Below, one piece after another: positions 57,357 to 64,000 of a stretch of 64,000 nucleotides of DNA. The notes under the pieces were generated by a model, which was given only the letters and a program-made list of their open reading frames with translations, was not told where the DNA came from and ran no database searches. The stretch lies in the NCBI GenBank assembly GCA_947561395.2, contig OX387183.1:2179883-2243882 (forward strand), given 5' to 3'. Numbering within the stretch: the stretch's first letter is position 1; each line of letters opens with the position of its first letter. The translations under genes and the position numbers were made by a program. The stretch is from Buxus sempervirens (lineage: Eukaryota > Streptophyta > Magnoliopsida > Buxales > Buxaceae).

Positions 57357-58528
57357 ATGGGCAGCATCTGGTATTGCGGCGAGTGCTTCTTTTATCAGCA
57401 TGTTAGAGAGCCTCGGATTCCTGCCATCCCTCCAGATACTACTCCTTCTTTTCCTCCTATGCCTGTTGATCTTGCTCAGTTCCTAGATTGGACTGAGGTA
57501 GAGACTTTGTTAGAGGAGGGTGACTATGATGCCTGGTTCAGGCGGGTTTCAGTTGGATGTCTCATGCCACCTATGCCTGTCCGTGGCGGAGTCACGGAGA
57601 TAGGAGGGGTAGTGATCAGGGCCTACGACACGACGGTATGCCTTCTCTTTTTTAATCTTCAATTCTTATATTCTATTTGACTAGGTATTTTTTGATATCT
57701 TCTCTTCTATTTTAGGAGGCTTAGTTGGCAGAGATCCGGTCTCGGTACGTTGATTTAGAGCGCCAGCGAGATGCTGCTATTGCCGAGTGGGACGCCCTCT
57801 TCATTACTATTTCCGGCCTCTGGGGACAGCTTGCCAGGGCACAGGGCCAGGCGGGCCCTTCTGGTGCACAGGACCAGGCGGGTCCATCTCATACTCAGGT
57901 TAATTTTTTCACCTCTTTTCATTCCTGTTCTTATATCTGCTTATCCTGCTCTGACTAAAATTCCTTTTCTTATTTTCAGGATGACACAGCCGGCCCTTCT
58001 TCACCTGCTTTATCTGTGCCTATGTACCTTCGTGGCGAGGTTTTCTTTGTGGCACGGGTGGAGTTTGTGAATTCTCCTAGATCGGTGGAGGCACCTGCAG
58101 CAGAGCTTCAGATCAAGGCCGAGGTTGCACCTACTGCTGAGGATGTGCCAGAGTCTTCTCCAGCACCTGAGACTGCTCCTAATGCGTTTGCTGATATGGA
58201 TATGGAGCCGGCCAGGGATGTCGCTGTGGTGGAGCCTACCGAGGAGGTGCCTGAGGTAGAGACTGCTGCTGCCGATCCTGAGCCTGTCTATACGGATTCT
58301 GATACCGAGTCCACGGGATATGTAGATACTTCGGGGTACGTTCCTCCTGATCATCCCACTGCCGGCCTTGTGCCTTTATATATGTGGCATGATATTCAGT
58401 CTGTTTTGAGCAGGATGACCCGTAGCACAGCTTGTAACATTGTGCGGCATGTTTTTGAGCCCCGGCGATCTTTAGGCCGTGGTCGAGGCAGAGGACGTGG
58501 CCATGGCCGTAGGGGTGGACCTGTATAG
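57357..58528 (+). pseudogene. Unidentified spliced gene, retroelement-associated, one stop
   Basis: Three exons with phase-0 GT/AG introns are readable: 57357-57635, 57716-57898 and 57980-58528. The first encodes MGSIWYCGECFFYQHVREPR, then a Pro-rich part and WTEVETLLEEGDYDAWFRRV. The second starts EA-stop-LAEIRSRYVDLERQRD (TAG at 57722-57724) and is coiled-coil-like. The third is acidic and Pro/Ala-rich and ends in an Arg/Gly tail (RGRGRGRGHGRRGG) that could bind RNA. The single stop is the only damage seen. I do not recognise the family. The nearby DUF7745 and pol sequences suggest retrotransposon cargo. The true start could be upstream. Confidence 0.55.
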
Positions 58529-58744
58529 ACAGTAGATTAGGATTCATTCATGTACTTGTATTTGACAAACTGATGTATACCTTCATATATATAAAAGCAG
58601 TTTGATTCATTTTTTCCTTCATTTATGCTCTTTCCTCTTTATTTCTTGCTTCTATTGCATGATTCATGTTCAAGCAGGGACAGGTGAAACTTGGGAAAGC
58701 TTTAAAATTGAAATTTCCCATTTTTTTGCATTTTTCTGAAGCAA
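58529..58744. other. Spacer
   Basis: Short AT-rich stretch between two plus-strand pseudogenes; nothing recognised. Confidence 0.4.
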
Positions 58745-58906
58745 CCGTATTTATGTTATGAGCAAGCCGTGCCCATAATCTTAATACGGGCGCACTCCGC
58801 CCGTAAATTTTTCACGGTCACAGTGTGTCCGTACTCTTTATACGGACACGCCATGCTCGTATTATAAATACGGATTTTACCACCTTTTTGAATTTTCTAT
58901 ATAAAC
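58745..58906 (+). promoter_or_regulatory. Hairpin array and TATA box of the DUF7745 gene
   Basis: Inverted repeats at 58786-58804 (ACGGGCG...CGCCCGT), 58825-58849 (GTGTCCGTA...TACGGACAC) and 58858-58872 (CGTATT...AATACG) lead into TATATAAAC at 58898-58906, 91 bp upstream of the ATG. The layout copies that of the Tat LTR promoters elsewhere in the window. Confidence 0.65.
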
Positions 58907-58996
58907 TCATGGGGAACGTCATTGTGATGTTTTTAAAAGTTTGAAAACTCCCTGAGCCTTCCGTTTTCTGCTTTCCTTGGCTTCTTTGGTGCTTCC

Positions 58997-60714
58997 ATGG
59001 CTTCCCTCGCCCCTTTCTCTTCTGCCAATGAATCTCCTCTTGCAAGACAACCTGTTAGATCAAAACCTCCTAATCTCACCAGTTACAATGTTGTGGATTC
59101 CTTCTATGATAGGTGGGTTAACTCCATGACCCTTGATGAGGAGTTTCGCTGAGATTCCATCCACTTAGGCCACATCCTACATATCCCTAAAATTCCCTTT
59201 AAGTAGGAAATCATTGAAGCTTTGATTGGACACCGGGTTCCTGAATTGAATCTCTTCCGCTTTGATGACAAAGAGATGACTCCTACCATAGAAGAAATTG
59301 AAACCATCCTTGGCCTAAGGTTTTCTGAAAAAGTTGTGAACTCGCCCCTAAAGCCTAGCTACAAAAGGGAGGCCACCACCTTCTTGGGTATAGGGAAGAA
59401 AGACTTAGGAAATTCTGATACACTATTGACCTTATCCAAGACCTTTCTGACTGAGAAACTTCTAAGGAGTGAGGACAAGGATGCCCGGTTTAATGCTTTG
59501 ACCTTGATAGTGGTCAACCAGTTACTCTTTCCACAGGGTGATGACCAGGTTGACTTGGCTCTTATCTCAGTTATCTGCCAGGTTAGGGAACGTGAGAGAT
59601 TGGCCCCTATGATCTTGGCAGAGATATACCAGGCTCTGATTGATTGCTATTTCAGAAAGAAGAAACGCTTTCTTGCCTGCGCCCCTATCCTACAGGTAAA
59701 AGAGAAATAAATATATTATATTATTTTTTTCTTCTTCTCTTTTTCTTTTCTTTTTCTATTTTTTCTTTCTTTTTCTATTTTTTCTTTTGAAATAAATTGA
59801 AATTCTCCCCTTTTCTGCAGCTTTGGTTGCTTGACCACCTGAGTCAGGTTGAAGAGATAACTCCCCGCTTCTTTCCAAGATTGAAAGTTCCTGTTTTGAT
59901 GAGCAACATGGGGTGTCCTAACATCCAAGGCGGCAAGCAGGGTTGGTTCACTTTCTTGGGTACTCTCCAGGATGATCAGGTGAGATGGTCTAGCACTTAT
60001 CAACCCAATCCAGAGATAGTGATCAGCTTCAGAGATAGGAACTTTCTGATCCTAGCAGGCTTGAAATCTGCTGTTATCTATCTTCCTTTGAGGGTTCTTC
60101 AGCAGTTTGGAGCGACCCAAGGGATTATGATCCTAACTGGATATGAGAGCTTTGTAGGGCCACTTACACCAGCCACCATGGGGCTAAATGCTCAATTAAT
60201 GAATGAGTGGTCCTATGTTCGCTTTTTGCGGGGTCTAGTCTTTTCTGAGTCCCATGTGAAGGACTATCATTTTTGGATCAAAGAGCAGGTGCAGAGTCAT
60301 GCCCCAGTACTAGAGGATCCTCCTGCAGTTCTTCCCCCTACTTATGAGGACGTTCTGGAGTCTGAAAGGGCAACCCACAAGCGGCTTCAACAAATATGGG
60401 TACGAGAAGCACAAGAGCTAAGGATAAAGGGTATTGATCTGGAGAGGCAACTTGAAGAGCAGAGGTCCTGCCGCATTGCCATAAAGAAGAAACTTGAAGA
60501 ACAAAGACAGGCTCGTCGCTTTGAAGTCCGAGCGATGCGGAAGAAATATCAGGATTCCTTGGCAGACCTTAGGGTGTTGAAGATCAAGCAATCACTTTCA
60601 GATGAGATCATCTCCTTTTTGAGCGATCCTGATGTAGAGGGAGCTTCTGGAATCATTGCAACTCAGGCAGCTCGGATTAGGGAGCTTGAGGAGCAGTTAG
60701 GGAATAGGGCTTAG
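58997..60714 (+). pseudogene. DUF7745-like gene, relative of Ogre ORF1, with an intron
   Basis: ATG at 58997 (MASLAPFSS). Exon 1 runs 58997-59695, a T-rich 125-bp intron (CAG/GTAAAA to TGCAG) runs 59696-59820, and exon 2 runs 59821-60714, about 530 residues. Shared with Ogre ORF1 are FRFDDKEMTPTIEEIE, SLKxSYK-like LKPSYKREATTFLG, CAPILQ-LWLLDHL, YLPLRVLQQFGATQGI and a C-terminal coiled coil ending IRELEEQLG. Two in-frame stops (TGA 59150, TAG 59204) lie in the first 70 codons. The Ogre ORF1 has no intron at this place. It lies antisense and downstream of a Tat pol (64000-61580), the position where antisense extra ORFs are known in Tat elements. Confidence 0.82.
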
Positions 60715-61579
60715 ATTCTCTTCTTTCTTTTTTTTCTTACCTTTATACAAAGCAAACTCCAATAGTGGAATGACAAAGAATTTAATTCAAAAATAGGTTT
60801 TATATTATTGGCCTCAGAATTCTCAGATGCTTGTAAAAACAGAAGTTTTATGAAAAAGTATTTGATTTCTCATCACTGGCCAAAGTATAGTTTTTTTTTG
60901 AAAGCTGATCCAAAACACTTAATCACATATAATTAAAGAAATTAAAATCAGGTTAAATAATGAAAAGGGTAATCCAAGCAATAGGGAGAGACCAAATCTG
61001 TCTATCTTGTGACCTTTAGAATCATCCCCAAATGACTTTTCCTCCATGATTGACCCTGCTAATCTGCTCAGTTTCTAGTACTCGTGCTGACTTCAAACTT
61101 GGACTACATGATCAACTCAACCCTTTATTCTCCTTTCTTTTCTTCTTTTTTTTTTTTCTTTTTTGCCAATATTGCCCCTAGCACCAATTACGGTTTTTTT
61201 TAAGGCCGGCTTCTGCATTCCGTCATCACCAATCTTACTTTGAAAGTTGAATGAACATAGTAAAATCACCGGGGACTTAAGAATAGGACGAAACAAAGGC
61301 TAAGCTCGGTTTATGAAAGAAAAGGTATTAAAGGCTCAAAATTTTCTAAGTGTGAAAATAGGTCAACTGGACTTACAGTCATGATGAACTTGACCCCATT
61401 CCCCTTTTTTTCTGTATTTGGCTTTCATTTGCCACTATTTTTATTCTTTTTTGTATAAGACTGTAAGTCCAATTTAGGTATATCAAAGAAGACGAACATG
61501 CTCAAATCGGTTTGACTAGGGATGAAAATTTTGGGAAATATAGAAATATGGCCTCAGATCATTTCCTAGTAATATTCAT
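60715..61579 (-). other. Spacer between Tat pol and antisense gene
   Basis: No reading frame is recognised. A pyrimidine-rich block is at 61130-61165. An inverted repeat around GGACTTACAGTC (61369) and GACTGTAAGTCC (61459) brackets about 80 bp and could form a stem. It is probably 3' untranslated sequence of the Tat element. Confidence 0.5.
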
Positions 61580-64000
61580 TCAAGGAAAATATCTCTTTAC
61601 TGCATCAAAGTTAATTGGCTTAGGAAAATCCTTCCCATCCATTTCTGTTAAGATGAGAGCACCCCCTGATAGGACCTTTTTGACAACATAAGGCCATTCC
61701 CAATTTGGTTTGAATTTTCCATGAGGGTCTTCCAAAAAGGGTAAAATTTTCTTCAATACTAAATTTCCTTCTTGGAAAGTTCTGGGCTTCACCTTCTTAT
61801 TGTAAGCCCTGGCCATTCTCTTCTGATACAATTGGCCATGACAAAGTGCTTTCAAACGCTTTTCCTCTATCAAATTGAGTTGATCATGTCTTGACTGTAT
61901 CCATTCAGCTTCTTTTAATTCAGCTTCCATTAGCACTCTTAGTGAAGCTATTTTCACTTCTACTAGTAAAACTGCTTCCATCCCATAGACAAAGGAGTAC
62001 GGGGTTGCCCCAGTAGAAGTCCGGATTGAGGTTCTGTAGGCGTGTAGCCCAAATGGTAGCATTTCATGCCAATCTTTGAAACTCACTACCATCTTCTGAA
62101 TGATCTTCTTTATATTCTTATTTGCTGCTTCCACTGCCCCATTCATCTTTGGTCTGTAAGGAGCTGACTTGTGGTGGGTGATCTGAAACTGTTCACACAT
62201 TTTCTTCATATCTTTGTTCTTAATATTTTAAGCATTGTCTGATACTATGACACTTGGCAAACCATAGCGACAAATGATATTGTGCTTCAAGAATTTCAGA
62301 ACGTGGCTACTTGTAATGTTTGCATATGAAGCTGCTTCTACCCACTTAGTGAAATAATCGATTACTACAAGTATAAACCTGTGTCCATTTGATGCCTTTG
62401 GAGAGATCATTCCAATGACGTCTATACCCCACATGGAGAAGGGCCATGGAGATGTCATGTTGTGCAACTCACTTGGGGGTGCATTTTTGTTATCAGCATA
62501 CACTTGGCATAAATGACACCTTTTGACATGTATGTAGCAATCGTGCTCCATCGTCGACCAGTAATATCCCAATCGTAGAATCTTCTTGGCAAGCATGTGC
62601 CCGTTCATATGGGGTCCACAAACTCTTCCATGTACAGTTTCAACTAACTTTTCTGACTCGGTCTTGGCAACACATCTAAGTAGGATATCGTTGTGTGATC
62701 TTTTGTACAACTGCCCACCATTTAGTAAAAACTGACCTGCCAACCTCTGTATTGTTCTTTTCTCAGTAGAAGTGACGTTTTCTGGCAGACTCCGATCATT
62801 TAGGAAGTTCTTAATATCTTGAAACCATGGTATTTCTTCTTCTGGGGTTTCTTCTAGAACAAGGCAATAAGCTGGTTCATCTCTGACTTCAATTTCCAGT
62901 GGTCTAATATCAACACCTTCTGGCATACTGACCATTGAAGCCAATGTTGCTAGAGCATCCGCAAACTGATTTTTGGCCCTTGGATATAATTGAAGGAAAT
63001 TCGAGTAAATTTAGTACTTATTTCTTCCAAATACTGGTGATAGGGGATCAGTTTATGATCCTTGGTTTTCCATTCACCAGTTGTTTGGAAGATGATAAGA
63101 CTCGAATCTCTATATACGTCAAGTTCCTCTACTTCATGGTCTAAGGCTGCTTGTAACCAAATTATGCATGCTTCATACTCTGCAATATTGTTTGTGTACT
63201 GGAACCTCAGTTTTACTGCGATTGGGATGTGTGTCCCATCTGGCTTGATCAAAACTGCCCCTATTCCATTTCCGTTCATATTGGCGGCCCCATCAAAGAA
63301 CATTTGCCAAGAGCTTTCACTTTCTTCTTCTTCAGTAAACAGGATTGCCTCATCAGGAAAGTTGGTCTTTAAGGGTTGGTATTCTGGTAGAGGGTGTACA
63401 GCTAAGTGATCAGCAATGGCTTGACCCTTAATGGCCTTCTGAGTGATGTATGTGAGATCAAATTCAGAGAGTAATAGCTGCCACTTTGCCATTCTGCCAG
63501 TTAAAGCTGGTTTTTCAAATAGATATTTTAAAGGGTCCATTCGGGATATCAATAATGTGGAGTGACTAAGGAAGTAATGCCTAAGTCTCTGAGTTGCCCA
63601 TACTAAAGCACAACAAGTTTTTTCCAAAGGAGAGTACTTGGCTTCATATTCTGTAAACTTCTTGCTTAGGTAGTAAATTGCCCTTTCCTTTCTGCCTGTA
63701 TCGTCATGCTGTCCCAAGACACACCCCATTGACGTCTCCAAAACTGACAAGTATAAGATCAATGGTCTTCCTGGAGTTGGTGGCACTAGCACAGGTGGAT
63801 TCAATAAATACTCCTTTATTGTGTCGAAGGCTTCTTGGCAATCATCATTCCAGACCGTCGGGTTATTCTTTCTTAGAAGCTTGAAGATTGGTTTACAGAT
63901 AGCAGTGAGCTGTGCTATGAACCGGCTTATGTATTGAATCCTTCCAAGAAAACCACAAACTTCCTTCTCCATTCTAGGTGATGGAATTTCAATGATTGAT
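61580..64000 (-). pseudogene. pol: Tat-lineage pol: RT end, RNase H, second RNase H, integrase (broken, partial)
   Basis: On the minus strand from the window edge come the reverse transcriptase thumb (FLGRIQYISRFIAQL) and the Ty3 RNase H (GCVLGQHDDTGRKERAIYYL, SRMDPLKYLFEKPALTGR). Next is a second, archaeal-like RNase H (FFDGAANMNGNGIGAVLI, NNIAEYEACI), the mark of the Tat lineage. The integrase follows: HHCC zinc finger (H..PHMNGH..CHLC), DDE core (GIDVIG, VSDNA, then NGAVEAANKN) and a C-terminal domain ending FDAVKRYFP. A one-base loss in an A run near 62965 shifts the frame. A stop follows SDNA at about 62229 where Gln is expected. The rest of pol lies outside the window. Confidence 0.93.

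Overview
This is nuclear DNA from a flowering plant with a large, repeat-rich genome. The evidence is a class III peroxidase gene remnant with the usual plant intron positions, an Au-type SINE, Tat/Ogre and Tekay-like Ty3/gypsy elements, CACTA, hAT and Mutator-like DNA transposons, and captured fragments of plant housekeeping genes. The species cannot be named from the sequence. No intact host gene was found. Almost all the window is transposable elements nested inside one another, and many insertions can be resolved to the base by their target-site duplications (TSDs).

Layout. 1-7790: old intergenic DNA with a foldback MITE, a roughly 2 kb tandem duplication carrying two decayed copies of peroxidase exon 4 (minus strand), a 250-bp solo LTR, an Au SINE inside the peroxidase intron, and peroxidase exon 3. 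7791-24421: a complete, very young 16.6-kb Ogre/Tat retrotransposon (TSD CTTGG) with 3.2-kb LTRs, a tRNA-Arg primer site, an extra ORF1 and gag but no pol, so it is non-autonomous. Its non-coding parts are full of hairpin-forming tandem repeats. 24422-30841: a nest in which a MITE was hit by a Mutator-like MITE, that by a small hAT, and that by two oppositely oriented Tat solo LTRs only 16 bp apart. 30842-about 44500: part of a CACTA transposon (gene on the minus strand) broken by a TRIM and by a solo LTR, which itself holds an 8.5-kb Tekay-like non-autonomous element. That element carries an intact 460-codon antisense ORF with a putative 5' UTR intron. 44500-50051: a Tat LTR fragment, a G47 run between short repeats, and an A44 run. 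50052-57056: a complete 7-kb CACTA (TSD TTA) that has captured exons of carbamoyl-phosphate synthase small subunit and eIF4E and contains another solo LTR. 57057-60714: two plus-strand retroelement-associated pseudogenes with their own TATA boxes, the second a relative of Ogre ORF1. 60715-64000: the decayed pol (RNase H, second RNase H, integrase) of a Tat-lineage element on the minus strand, running off the window.

Two recurrent architectures stand out. First, each Tat-type LTR or promoter has its own array of short inverted repeats just upstream of its TATA box: the sequence differs each time but the arrangement is the same. Second, a motif matching the tRNA-Arg primer-binding site (GGTGGCGACTC) is kept near the 3' end of every Tat LTR here, and a shorter form recurs in the Ogre 3' repeats.
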